51,840 bases of DNA from Chitinophagales bacterium (GTDB lineage: Bacteria; Bacteroidota; Bacteroidia; Chitinophagales; UBA2359): the NCBI GenBank assembly GCA_016787295.1, contig JAEUUX010000218.1, forward strand, positions 1-51,840, in the 5' to 3' direction. The notes beneath the pieces were generated by a model that saw only the letters and a program-made list of their open reading frames with translations, had not been told where the DNA came from and ran no database searches. Shown piece by piece: positions 34,800 through 42,889 of the stretch; the stretch's first letter is position 1; each line of letters starts with the position of its first letter. Both the position numbers and the translations under genes were made by a program.

Positions 34800-35701
34800 G
34801 TTGCGGAGGGGCTTGTGTAGGTGGATGAGCAACGAAAATCAGCCGACAAAGCCTTGAGACGCATCGAAGTGGTTTGTATAGCCGCCTCCGAGCAATCTAT
34901 ACCAATCCATTGGCGTTGCCAACGCTCCGCCACGACCACACTCGTTCCGCTGCCAACAAAAGGATCTATGATGACAGCACCTTTTTGGGTGGAGGCTAAA
35001 ATAATTCTTTCCAATAAGGCTTCGGGTTTTTGGGTGGGGTAGTCGCAACGCTCGCTGTGGCTTGCCTGCAAAGAGTTAATGTCTATCCACCAATCTTCGG
35101 GAACCTTGCCTTCGTCCAAATAGTAGCGGTAATAGCGCTTTTCGCCTTTGCTGTTTTTGCTGCCAAAGACTTCGCGATACACGCGCCCGTCCGCATCGGT
35201 CAAAAGCTTACCGCCAAAACTCTTGGTGCCGCTGTCCATCGGGATTTTGATAGCATCAGCACAAAAAGTCCATTGTTTACCTTTGGCATACCAAAATATA
35301 GTATCCTTTTTGCGAGCAAAACAGTTTGAACTGCGTCCGCCCATGTTGTAGCACCAAGCAATAACGTTGAGCAATTGTTTTGTACCAAAGATAGGGTCGA
35401 GTATTTGAGTGCGAATGTAGGCATCGGCATGCCAGTCACAATGCAAAAACAAGGTAGCGTCGGGTTTTAGACAGCGGTAGACCTCCTTAATTCGGGTGTG
35501 TAGCCATTGCAAATAGTCGGTCAAACCACCTTTCCACGTATCGCTAAAAGCAGAAAGGCTGCCATCGGTTTTGTTATAGGTTTTGTAGTCTTTATTAGAA
35601 AAAAAAGGAGGGTCAATATATACCATATCGGCAATATTGTCGGGTATCTGTTGCAAAATAGTGAGGTTGTCACCCCAAAGTAGTTGACCGTTCATGTTCA
35701 T
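34796..35701 (-). CDS. Beta-class DNA methyltransferase (N4-cytosine / N6-adenine)
   Basis: The 301-residue enzyme has motif IV DPPF at the N-terminal end (VYIDPPFFSNKDY) and motif I near the C-terminus (VIIDPFVGSGTSVVVAE), the beta-class order. DPPF is more typical of N6A and beta-class enzymes, with CDYPTQKPEALLERII as the adjoining motif. The target-recognition region lies between about 105 and 215. No restriction partner is seen; the coupled downstream gene encodes a secreted protein. A -7 box lies at 35718-35725. Two close ATGs (35701, 35695) are possible starts. It may be an orphan methylase or the remainder of an R-M system. Confidence 0.9.
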   Translation of the reverse strand: MNMNGQLLWGDNLTILQQIPDNIADMVYIDPPFFSNKDYKTYNKTDGSLSAFSDTWKGGLTDYLQWLHTRIKEVYRCLKPDATLFLHCDWHADAYIRTQILDPIFGTKQLLNVIAWCYNMGGRSSNCFARKKDTIFWYAKGKQWTFCADAIKIPMDSGTKSFGGKLLTDADGRVYREVFGSKNSKGEKRYYRYYLDEGKVPEDWWIDINSLQASHSERCDYPTQKPEALLERIILASTQKGAVIIDPFVGSGTSVVVAERWQRQWIGIDCSEAAIQTTSMRLKALSADFRCSSTYTSPSAT

Positions 35702-35985
35702 TATGGGATTTTGTGTGCAAAAGTACGATTTTCTGTGTATATGCTGTAGTTTGTGTTATAAATAAAACATCCCCTTTTGCAGCAATGGGAGCAAAGGGGG
35801 ATAGGGAGTGGGAGAGGGGAGGAGACGGTATTGGGTTTGTGTTTGAGTGGTGGAGCTATAACACGAGATAATGCGGGAATGACAACACAAAAGTTATTCT
35901 GCTTTTTATAGCGGGAAATATCAGAAAAAAAAGAAGCTAACATCAAAATCAATGACCTATAGAACAGTATTAATAAAGCCCGAAA
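35702..35985. other. Intergenic region upstream of the methyltransferase
   Basis: Contains the promoter box at 35718-35725 and G-rich sequence (35790-35830). A minus-strand frame at 35701-35952 has no protein character. Confidence 0.45.
35718..35725 (-). promoter_or_regulatory. -7 promoter box (TACTTTTG) for the methyltransferase operon
   Basis: TAnnTTTG element 17 bases upstream of the ATG at 35701, giving a very short or absent leader. Confidence 0.55.
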
Positions 35986-36283
35986 GATTTCAACTTTTAA
36001 CCCTTCGGGGGTTCAAAACCCGCAAAAGGTTTCAACTTTTAACCCTTCGGGGGTTCAAAACCCGCAAAAGGTTTCAACTTTTAACCCTTCGGGGGTTCAA
36101 AACCCGCAAAAGGTTTTAACTTTCAACCCTTCGGGGGTTCAAAACCCGCAAAAGGTTTCAACTTTCAACCCTTCGGGGGTTCAAAACCCGCAAAAGGTTT
36201 TAACTTTCAACCCTTCGGGGATTCAAAACCCGCAAAAGATTTCAACTTTCAACCCTTCGGGGGTTCAAAACCCCCGAAGGGTT
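35986..36283. repeat. 42-bp tandem array, seven units
   Basis: CCCTTCGGGG recurs at 36001, 36043, 36085, 36127, 36169, 36211 and 36253, exactly 42 bases apart. Each unit holds a small stem with a TTCGG loop (AACCC-TTCGG-GGGTT) and GGGTTCAAAACCC. The last unit differs: it ends in a perfect 15-bp hairpin (AACCCTTCGGGGGTT, loop CAAA, then the complement). Confidence 0.9.
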
Positions 36284-36459
36284 AAAAATTAACACAATAA
36301 AGGCATAACGACAAATTTTGTGGTTTACAATATGACTTATTGGAAGTTTATGCGTCCGCAAAGCACCTTACTTTCTCCCTAACACAATATATAACCTATA
36401 TCATTAAATAGTAGTGTTCCTTATGGGATAAGCAGTCGGAAATATTAGATGATACTGAT
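36284..36459. other. Intergenic, nothing recognised
   Basis: AT-rich sequence between the 42-bp array and the GC-rich dispersed repeat. Confidence 0.4.
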
Positions 36460-36574
36460 TTTTTGGGCGTTCCCTAACGGTCGGGCTGCTATGGGCTTCG
36501 CTGCCGCTACGGTGCTTCGACAAGCTACGCACTGGCTAACGCCACCCTCCGCATCCCTAACGCGCTTCGCCACC
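36460..36574. repeat. GC-rich dispersed repeat, copy 2
   Basis: Same element and orientation as 12603-12717, from TTTTTTGGGCG to CGCGCTTCGCCA, with a diverged middle. It lies between the 42-bp array and the methyltransferase remnant. Confidence 0.7.
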
Positions 36575-36649
36575 CAAACAAAGCGTTCCAATACAGCAAC
36601 ATATCCATAAAACCCGCCACGAGAACAATAATTTATGTCGATAGAATAG

Positions 36650-36952
36650 TTAAAATGGAACAGCAATACTAAAAATGTCAGGCAATATAGGGTTTTTCTT
36701 TAGTTCAATATCAAGGTCTTCGCCCCAAATTTCGGCTAAGTGTTCTGTACAAAGATAATCGGGATAGTATTTTTGTATGCGGTCAGCTTCTCTTATGCTG
36801 TTCAAACGTTCATTAATACAACTTACATTGTGAGGGTCTATTTCGATAGCTATGGAATTTCTTTTGGTTTGCATAGCCACTACAGAAGTAGTTCCTGTTC
36901 CTGCGAAATAACCTGAAATTAAGGATATAGGCGCTGCATTGTTGTTTGTGGG
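36650..36952 (-). pseudogene. C-terminal remnant of a beta-class DNA methyltransferase
   Basis: The open frame (about 100 codons, no proper start, TAG stop immediately upstream) carries methyltransferase motif I, GYFAGTGTTSVVAMQ, followed by RNSIAIEIDPHNVSCINERL, the end typical of beta-class enzymes. Motif IV (DPPY/DPPF) and the target-recognition region are missing. A degenerate promoter copy lies upstream at 37071-37078. It differs in sequence from the intact enzyme at 34796-35701 and is therefore the relic of a second system. Confidence 0.65.
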
Positions 36953-37072
36953 GGGCTAAAAATTAAATAAAGCCTTTTTGTTGTAACACAGCTCGGTATG
37001 CATGATGAGTTAGTAATATTAAGGCATACATGGCGTAGATAATTGTTTGGTTTGGATATTTTTAGTTATGCG
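36953..37072. other. Spacer upstream of the methyltransferase remnant
   Basis: No feature is recognised apart from the degenerate TATCTTCG box at its right edge. Confidence 0.35.
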
Positions 37073-37165
37073 AAGATACTAAAAATTTGGCAGTTGGTGG
37101 ATTTTATTTGCTTTTTTGTCAACAAAAAACAAGGCACTATCGGTATAGAAGGGCGATAGTGCCTT
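37073..37165. repeat. 93-bp direct repeat flanking hepT-mntA, left copy
   Basis: Identical to 37976-38068 except for two substitutions. It combines a 12-bp terminator stem (AAGGCACTATCG at 37131 and complement at 37154), which serves hepT on the minus strand, with a degenerate -7 region at its left end (TATCTTCG). Confidence 0.9.
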
Positions 37166-37264
37166 TAGAGCATCGCTACAAAAGATTTTATTTATGGTAT
37201 TGTTGGTATAAATATTGAAATGATGATAAAACATTGGTGTATTTTCTAATCAAAGAAACAAGAA

Positions 37265-37600
37265 TTAGTCTAGCAAAAGAGTAATATCTGTCAACAAAAC
37301 AGGAATTTGGTTTTGTATAATTTGCCAAATTTCCTCTGCATCAACCCCTAAATAGTCATGAGCAACTAAGTTTCGCAATGCTTTTATTTTGTTCCAATGG
37401 ATATGTGGTGTAGCTGTTTTAAATTCATTTGATAGGCGGTTTACACTTTCGCCGATAATTACAAAATTCATTAAAACAGCATCAAAGGTTTTGTTGTCTT
37501 CGAAAAAAACATCTGCGTCCGCTATTGTAGCGACAAACTTTTGTATTTTTTGACAACTATCAACTATAAGCAATAAATTAGCGGTGTCTTTTTCAAACAT
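37265..37600 (-). CDS. hepT: HepT-family RNase toxin of a HepT/MntA system
   Basis: The 111-residue product (start MFEKDTANLL at 37600) has the HEPN R-x4-H motif (RNLVAH, R76 and H81) followed by Y83, the residue expected to be AMPylated by MntA-type antitoxins. HepT proteins are HEPN-fold RNases. Its start overlaps the end of mntA by 8 bases, which supports this start over an upstream ATG at 37654. The gene order antitoxin-first on the minus strand and the tight overlap are standard for this type VII pair. Confidence 0.85.
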   Translation of the reverse strand: MFEKDTANLLLIVDSCQKIQKFVATIADADVFFEDNKTFDAVLMNFVIIGESVNRLSNEFKTATPHIHWNKIKALRNLVAHDYLGVDAEEIWQIIQNQIPVLLTDITLLLD

Positions 37601-37892
37601 AGATAACTGTTTTAAGGATATGGTCTTTATAATAGGGTTTAAGGTATTTTTCACGACAGATATCGACTTTTCGATGAAAAGTCTGTGAGATGATTTCTTT
37701 AATAGCAGCTTTTTTGTCGGTCAAATGGGGTGTGTTGGGCAAGAAATCTACTATAATATCAATATCACTTTGTTCTGTGGCTTCATTGCGTGCAAAAGAA
37801 CCGAGCAAACCTAATTTAGTAAGGCGAAACTCTGCAAACCATTGTTGCTTGTGGGAGCTTAAAAATTGGATAAGGTCTTTTTGTTCTAACAT
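37593..37892 (-). CDS. mntA: MntA-family nucleotidyltransferase antitoxin
   Basis: The 99-residue minimal nucleotidyltransferase has GS-x10-D-x-D (GSFARNEATEQSDID, G31, S32, D43, D45) and a third acidic residue in RKVDI (D77). MntA proteins transfer AMP to the tyrosine of HepT to inactivate it. It overlaps hepT by 8 bases. The promoter at 37974-37981 lies about 80 bases upstream, in the right-hand 93-bp repeat. Confidence 0.85.
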   Translation of the reverse strand: MLEQKDLIQFLSSHKQQWFAEFRLTKLGLLGSFARNEATEQSDIDIIVDFLPNTPHLTDKKAAIKEIISQTFHRKVDICREKYLKPYYKDHILKTVIYV

Positions 37893-37973
37893 ATTTGGGT
37901 TTTTATATTGAGATGATGGTACGGATAGTTGATTTAGGGTTTTTTTTGCCTTGTTTTTACAGTTTTAATGGTG

Positions 37974-37981
37974 CAAAGATA
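37974..37981 (-). promoter_or_regulatory. -7 promoter box (TATCTTTG) for mntA-hepT
   Basis: TAnnTTTG element at the left edge of the right-hand 93-bp repeat; the left copy has TATCTTCG at the same place. Confidence 0.55.
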
Positions 37982-38068
37982 CTAAAAATTTGGCAGTTGG
38001 TGGATTTTATTTGCTTTTTTGTCAACAAAAAACAAGGCACTATCGGCATAGAAGGGTGATAGTGCCTT
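37976..38068. repeat. 93-bp direct repeat flanking hepT-mntA, right copy
   Basis: Matches 37073-37165 at 91 of 93 positions. Its stem (AAGGCACTATC at 38034, complement at 38058) is the terminator of pheS on the minus strand; its other end supplies the mntA promoter. Confidence 0.9.
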
Positions 38069-38134
38069 GTGAAAAAAGATGTTTTTTATGGGATAATACA
38101 AGCAGGCGGTAGGAAATGTTTTACTGCCTATTTG

Positions 38135-39163
38135 TTATAAACTGCCTGCAAATTGACGCAAAAAACGGGCATCATTTTCATACAATAAGCGAATGTCCTT
38201 AATGCCATAGATTTGCATGGTGGTGCGTTCGATACCCATACCAAAGGCAAAGCCTGTGTATTTTTGGGAGTCAATACCGCAATTTTCCAATACATTAGGG
38301 TCAACCATGCCTGCGCCAAGTATTTCTACCCAACCCGAATACTTACAAACCGGACAGCCTTTGGCATGACAGATAAAACAAGTGACATCGGCTTCGAGGG
38401 AAGGTTCAGTAAAGGGGAAGAAAGACGGACGCAAGCGAATTTGTACGTCTTTGTTAAACATTTGACGGGCAAAATAGAGGATAGTCTGTTTCAAATCGGC
38501 AAGAGAAACATTTTCTGCCACATATAAGCCTTCGATTTGGTGGAACTGACAGTGCGACCGTGCCGAGATGGTTTCGTTGCGATAGACACGTCCCGGTACG
38601 ATGATTCGGATAGGCGGCTGATTTTTTTTCATATAGCGAGCCTGAACAGGAGAGGTGTGAGTACGCAATAAGACAGCCGGATTTGTTTGTATGTAAAAAG
38701 TATCTTGCATGTCGCGTGAGGGATGATCTTCGGGAGTGTTGAGGGCAGTAAAATTGTGCCAATCATCTTCTATTTCGGGACCATCAGCGATTTGGAAGCC
38801 AATGCTGCGAAAGATACTCACGGCGCGGTGTAAGAATAAGCTAATCGGATGACGGCTACCGAGCCGCGTAGTTTGTGCGGGCATAGTGAGGTCGGCGGGT
38901 GCGGCAGTATTATCCACCACTTCGCTTAACTGTTCTTTGAGTTGTTGATATTTTTGTTCGGCGGCTTGTTTTACTTGATTGACATTTGCCCCGAAAGTTT
39001 TCTTTTCGTCGGGTGGCAAGGTTTTTAAGACTTCAAACAAAGCCTTTAATTTGCCTTTTGAACCGATATAATCGAGGCGAAACTGCTCTAATTCGGGGGC
39101 GGTTTGCGGATTGTTCTGTTCAATTTCGGCGAGAAGGGTTTGTATTTCGCTATGGGTAGGCAT
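38135..39163 (-). CDS. pheS: Phenylalanyl-tRNA synthetase alpha subunit
   Basis: The 342-residue class II subunit charges tRNA-Phe together with PheT (not in this window). Visible are the N-terminal coiled coil (to about 90), motif 1 and the HPISLFLHRAV segment, FYIQTNPAVLLRTHTSPVQ, motif 2 (GRVYRNETISARSHCQFHQIEGL), FFPFTEPSLEADV, a zinc-like CFICHAKGCPVC, and motif 3 (GFAFGMGIERT). All are intact and length is normal. A 93-bp repeat that includes its terminator follows at 37976-38068. Confidence 0.95.
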   Translation of the reverse strand: MPTHSEIQTLLAEIEQNNPQTAPELEQFRLDYIGSKGKLKALFEVLKTLPPDEKKTFGANVNQVKQAAEQKYQQLKEQLSEVVDNTAAPADLTMPAQTTRLGSRHPISLFLHRAVSIFRSIGFQIADGPEIEDDWHNFTALNTPEDHPSRDMQDTFYIQTNPAVLLRTHTSPVQARYMKKNQPPIRIIVPGRVYRNETISARSHCQFHQIEGLYVAENVSLADLKQTILYFARQMFNKDVQIRLRPSFFPFTEPSLEADVTCFICHAKGCPVCKYSGWVEILGAGMVDPNVLENCGIDSQKYTGFAFGMGIERTTMQIYGIKDIRLLYENDARFLRQFAGSL

Positions 39164-39226
39164 AATTTTTTGTGGGATAGATGAAGGTAATTAAAAAATA
39201 ATAAACAAAGACAACAGTTGGTGCTA

Positions 39227-41671
39227 TTATGCGGTGGCGGAGCGTCGTTTGCCTTCTTGCCAACGTTGACGCATGCTCATCAGGAAGCCAATTACAGATA
39301 TAATACTGCCCAACCACACCAAATTGATATAAGGAAAAACAATGGCTTTGAGGATTACAAAGTCTTCAGGTTTTTCTGTTTCGGTGATAGAAAGTTTGAT
39401 AGTGCCACTACCTTTTTGGTGCAAAAGCTTAGGAAAAACAATGTCTAAACCCAATTCCTCTACCTTGGCAGGAATATTTTGCTCCACATTGCCACGAATA
39501 AAGTAGATAGGCTCGGCTTGATATGTTTTGTTGTTAATGTCAATGATTTCTAAGGTAGCGCCCACCGCCACGTCGTTGGACATAGGAATATATTGGGCGT
39601 TGATGGGATTGGGAGTAAGGGTTTTGAAAATGACAAAACAGTTTTTCAAGATGGCAGTATCGCCGCGCTCCAACTCCACTTCGGTCAAACTTTCGGTATT
39701 GTCGCTGCTTTGGTTTTTGTCAGGAACAGAAGAGACGTGTGTAAAGATGTCACGCGTCAGATAGTGTTTGGTGTCGGGATTGGCGATAAGTCCCATATTG
39801 GGATTGACTTGTGCGTTGGGGTGCAAGACAAAAGATTCGGAGGGTGTGTCAGTGCTTTTGTTCTTTTTTTCGTACAAAATTTTGTAGTAAGTATTGGGCG
39901 TTGCCACCGAGTCGCCTATATAGGTCACAAAATATTCGCCCATATTCATTGTCTTATCTTTGGGCAGGAGTACGTTTTCGCGCTGTTCTTTTTCGTTAAA
40001 TTCTTGTCCAAATTGGGTATTTAGCGCATTGACCGAGATAACTTCTTTTTTGGCAGACGAAATCAATACGCCCAACAATAAAATGCTAAACCCGATATGG
40101 GTAATAGAAGCGCCCGCTACACGGATTTTGCCTTTCAATACTGCCAAAAGATAGTTGGTGTTGGCAATAATACTGAACAATGCCGAAAAAAGTAATGCCA
40201 ACAAAGCCACCGATGAAAAACCTAAGAGGTATCCAAACAGCAATGTTAGAACAACACTACTCACTAAGGGAATAAGTATTTTTTTGATGAGTTGTTGTGA
40301 TTCGCTGTCTTTGTAGCGGAGGTATTGGATAGTGGCACTAAGCAAGGCAACCACCACCGCAAACCACAAGGCATATCTATTGTAGTGTGTAACGGGGTCT
40401 GTAATGGCTTTGTTGGTGCCAAAAACTTTGTTGATAGCGGGCCAAGATGTGTCGATGGTGACTAAGGTTGCCAACATGGTGAGTAATAAAGCACCGATGA
40501 ATAACCAAAACTCACGGGAGTAGGCGCTCTCTTCTTTTTCGGGCGAGGGCATTGTTTTCCAGCGACCCAACACTACCACAACAGCGAGCAGTAAATAGAA
40601 TATCAAAAAGACCAACAATTGTCCGTTGAGTCCTTCGTCGGTGAAGGCATGTACAGAAGTGTCGCCGAGGATACCTGTTCGGGTGAGGAAGGTGGAATAC
40701 AGCACCAACCAGAAGGTAAGCGAAAAAAAGATGGCAGTGGTTCGCAAGCCGTGTCCGCTATTTTTGTATGCGAGCAAGGTGTGTATGCCCGCAACGAGGG
40801 TAAGCCAAGGGACGAAAGACGCATTTTCGACGGGATCCCAAGCCCAAAAGCCACCGAAACTAAGTGCTTCGTAAGCCCAAGCTCCACCCATCAAGATGCC
40901 ACAGCCAAGAATGCCTCCCGAAAACAAACTCCACGACAAAGTGGGACGTATCCAATGGCTATCAAAGTTGGCTTTAAACAAACCCGCTATGATATAGGCA
41001 AAGGGAATAAGCGTGGAGGCAAAGCCAAGGAACAAGGTAGGTGGGTGAATGACCATCCAGTAGTTTTGGAGTAACGGATTGAGTCCGCGTCCGTCTTTGA
41101 GGAACAGTTCGAGGTAGTTAGGATTTTGGAATATCGGAGCATTGCCCATCTCTATACGGGTAAGCATGAAAGGACTAATGCCTATTTTTGTGCCTAAAAT
41201 ATAAATGCCAATAATCATGGCAGCCAAGAACACTTGCACTGAACCAACGACGGACATTACGCTATTTTCCCACTGTCGGGCAGTACGAATGACTATTAGT
41301 CCCAATACGCCTGTCCAGAATTGCCACAGCAAAAAACTACCTTCTTGTCCTTCCCAAAAGCAGGAAATCATGTAATAGACAGGTAGGGAGCGTGACGAAT
41401 GTTGCCAAACGTATTTGTACTCAAAACGATGGTTAAAGATTAGGAAAAATAGCAAGGCAAATATGCCAACAACTGATAGGACATGTAAGCGAAAACCTAT
41501 GCGCGCCAAACGATTCCACGATTGGGCAGCCAAAGTATCTGTTTTTTCTAAATGATTAGCGATAGCGAAGCCGATGGTGGCATATAGGGCAGCAAAGAGG
41601 GAAAACAAAGTGAGGAAATGCCCAATTTGACCGGGCAAGAGCCATTCCCCAATATATTGTATTTCGTTCAT
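39227..41671 (-). CDS. ccmF: Cytochrome c maturation haem lyase CcmF
   Basis: The 814-residue polytopic protein carries the haem-handling signature GGFWAWDPVENASFVPWL, FWEGQEGSFLLWQFW early in the protein, and conserved histidines (HPPTLFLG, VHAFTDEG). A long C-terminal periplasmic section of about 200 residues precedes a last membrane helix (LVWLGSIISVIGFLMSM). CcmF attaches haem b to apocytochrome c. ccmE lies 36 bases upstream, so both belong to a system I operon. The protein is longer than the proteobacterial CcmF but normal for Bacteroidota. Confidence 0.9.
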   Translation of the reverse strand: MNEIQYIGEWLLPGQIGHFLTLFSLFAALYATIGFAIANHLEKTDTLAAQSWNRLARIGFRLHVLSVVGIFALLFFLIFNHRFEYKYVWQHSSRSLPVYYMISCFWEGQEGSFLLWQFWTGVLGLIVIRTARQWENSVMSVVGSVQVFLAAMIIGIYILGTKIGISPFMLTRIEMGNAPIFQNPNYLELFLKDGRGLNPLLQNYWMVIHPPTLFLGFASTLIPFAYIIAGLFKANFDSHWIRPTLSWSLFSGGILGCGILMGGAWAYEALSFGGFWAWDPVENASFVPWLTLVAGIHTLLAYKNSGHGLRTTAIFFSLTFWLVLYSTFLTRTGILGDTSVHAFTDEGLNGQLLVFLIFYLLLAVVVVLGRWKTMPSPEKEESAYSREFWLFIGALLLTMLATLVTIDTSWPAINKVFGTNKAITDPVTHYNRYALWFAVVVALLSATIQYLRYKDSESQQLIKKILIPLVSSVVLTLLFGYLLGFSSVALLALLFSALFSIIANTNYLLAVLKGKIRVAGASITHIGFSILLLGVLISSAKKEVISVNALNTQFGQEFNEKEQRENVLLPKDKTMNMGEYFVTYIGDSVATPNTYYKILYEKKNKSTDTPSESFVLHPNAQVNPNMGLIANPDTKHYLTRDIFTHVSSVPDKNQSSDNTESLTEVELERGDTAILKNCFVIFKTLTPNPINAQYIPMSNDVAVGATLEIIDINNKTYQAEPIYFIRGNVEQNIPAKVEELGLDIVFPKLLHQKGSGTIKLSITETEKPEDFVILKAIVFPYINLVWLGSIISVIGFLMSMRQRWQEGKRRSATA

Positions 41672-41707
41672 GTTGGTTTGGGTTGTGATGGGATAGTGTC
41701 AAGCGTT

Positions 41708-42154
41708 CTAAGGAGTGGTAGTGGTGGAGTCGGCGGCATTGGTGCCAGCTTTGCTCATGTCATAGTAACCATTTTTGTCCACGTCTTTGGCGATGTATTT
41801 AGAAGGACATTTGAGCAAGACTTTGGAGGCTTCAAACACTTCGCCATTCATTTTGCCTGTGAGGACAATTTGCTCTGATTTTTCGAAATCTTGAGGCTTG
41901 GTACCTGCATAAATAACTTGGCGTGTTTCGCCTTGTGAGTCGACCATGTAGAAGCTAAAACGATTAGGGTCTTTTTGGGGATTGTATTCCATGGGGCGGT
42001 CTTTGGCTAATTTACCGACCACCTGAAATTGTTTGCCGTTATTAGATTGGGCAGTGGCAAAACTTTCGTAGGTGCTATAATTGGCAGATGTGCTGATGAT
42101 ATAACCCATCAAAATACCAATGATTAGCAAGGCAGCGATATAGGATTTTTTCAT
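41708..42154 (-). CDS. ccmE: Cytochrome c maturation haem chaperone CcmE, cysteine variant
   Basis: The 148-residue protein has one N-terminal anchor (SYIAALLIIGILMGYII) and the OB-fold core (FQVVGKLAKDRPMEYN, FSFYMVDSQGETRQVIYAG, EQIVLTGKMNGEVFEASKVLLKC). At the haem-binding position it has CPSKY (C116, Y120), not the HDENY-type H-x3-Y motif of E. coli. C-x3-Y CcmE variants are known from Desulfovibrio and archaea. It would carry haem in the periplasm to CcmF, encoded just downstream. A D/S/T-rich tail closes the protein. Confidence 0.85.
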   Translation of the reverse strand: MKKSYIAALLIIGILMGYIISTSANYSTYESFATAQSNNGKQFQVVGKLAKDRPMEYNPQKDPNRFSFYMVDSQGETRQVIYAGTKPQDFEKSEQIVLTGKMNGEVFEASKVLLKCPSKYIAKDVDKNGYYDMSKAGTNAADSTTTTP

Positions 42155-42272
42155 GTTCGAAAATATTTTATCAATTAAACGCTATACGAGCAGCGTGTGG
42201 TTGTTTTGGAGGGACAAAGGTACGACTTTTTTGTGGGTTTCTTGCAATAAATCTGGTGTAGGTAGACAAAAA

Positions 42273-42303
42273 ATCCGTTTTACCCAAGCTGGATAAAACG
42301 GAT
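42273..42303 (-). terminator. Terminator of the Spy-like gene
   Basis: A 10-bp stem (ATCCGTTTTA and complement) lies about 25 bases after the stop at 42326 and is followed on the minus strand by TTTTTTG. Confidence 0.7.
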
Positions 42304-42325
42304 AATGGTTTATGAGGGACAGAGA

Positions 42326-42772
42326 TTAGAATAAATCGTCTTCTTCATCGTCTGACGAACCGCCTGCTTTGCCTTTAGATTTGGCTTTGCCGCCACCTTT
42401 TTTGTTGTCGTGTTTTTTACGGATTTCTGTCCATTTTTTGAATTGTTCAGCGGTTAAAATGCTTTTCAATTCGGCACGAGAGGCTTCTTTTACTTTGGCA
42501 ATATCGGCGCGAATGGCATCTTTGTTGCCTTTGTTTTTGGTGCGGATGTCTTTAACTTGGGTAGCAGATTTTAGGGCAAGGTTGTACACCTTAGTTTTTT
42601 GGTCTGCGGACAAGCCCAAGGCTTTAGTAAGACGGTCTGTAGTTTTTTGAGCTACGCTTTCGGGGGTTCTTTTTTTGTCGTCCCCTTTTCCCTTAGCTGC
42701 TTGTGCCATAACGTTGCTGTTGAAAGTCAAGGCAAAAAACATAGCCGCTAAAATGAACAATAAATTTTTCAT
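42326..42772 (-). CDS. Small secreted Spy/CpxP-like helical protein
   Basis: The 148-residue protein has a signal peptide (LLFILAAMFFALTFNSNVMAQ) and a basic helical body. LGLSADQKTKVYNLALKSATQVKDI and LKSILTAEQFKKWTEI match the LTxxQ pattern of Spy/CpxP-type periplasmic chaperones. The C-terminus is unusual: a K/G-rich stretch followed by acidic DDEEDDLF. It is monocistronic with its own terminator. A role in periplasmic stress is inferred from the family only. Confidence 0.6.
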   Translation of the reverse strand: MKNLLFILAAMFFALTFNSNVMAQAAKGKGDDKKRTPESVAQKTTDRLTKALGLSADQKTKVYNLALKSATQVKDIRTKNKGNKDAIRADIAKVKEASRAELKSILTAEQFKKWTEIRKKHDNKKGGGKAKSKGKAGGSSDDEEDDLF

Positions 42773-42889
42773 GTTTAAACTAAAAAAATGGTTATTTTTT
42801 AAAAAAAATATCGTGTTTAGAGTGTTGTCGGTTTGTTAGACGGAGCTATTACTGGTAGGTTTAATTTGGATAATAATTTTTTGATAAAT

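Noticed and set aside
35986-36283. tRNA T-arm-like GGGTTCAAAACCC repeated seven times
   Set aside because: No acceptor, D or anticodon arms could be drawn around it; it is part of the 42-bp repeat.
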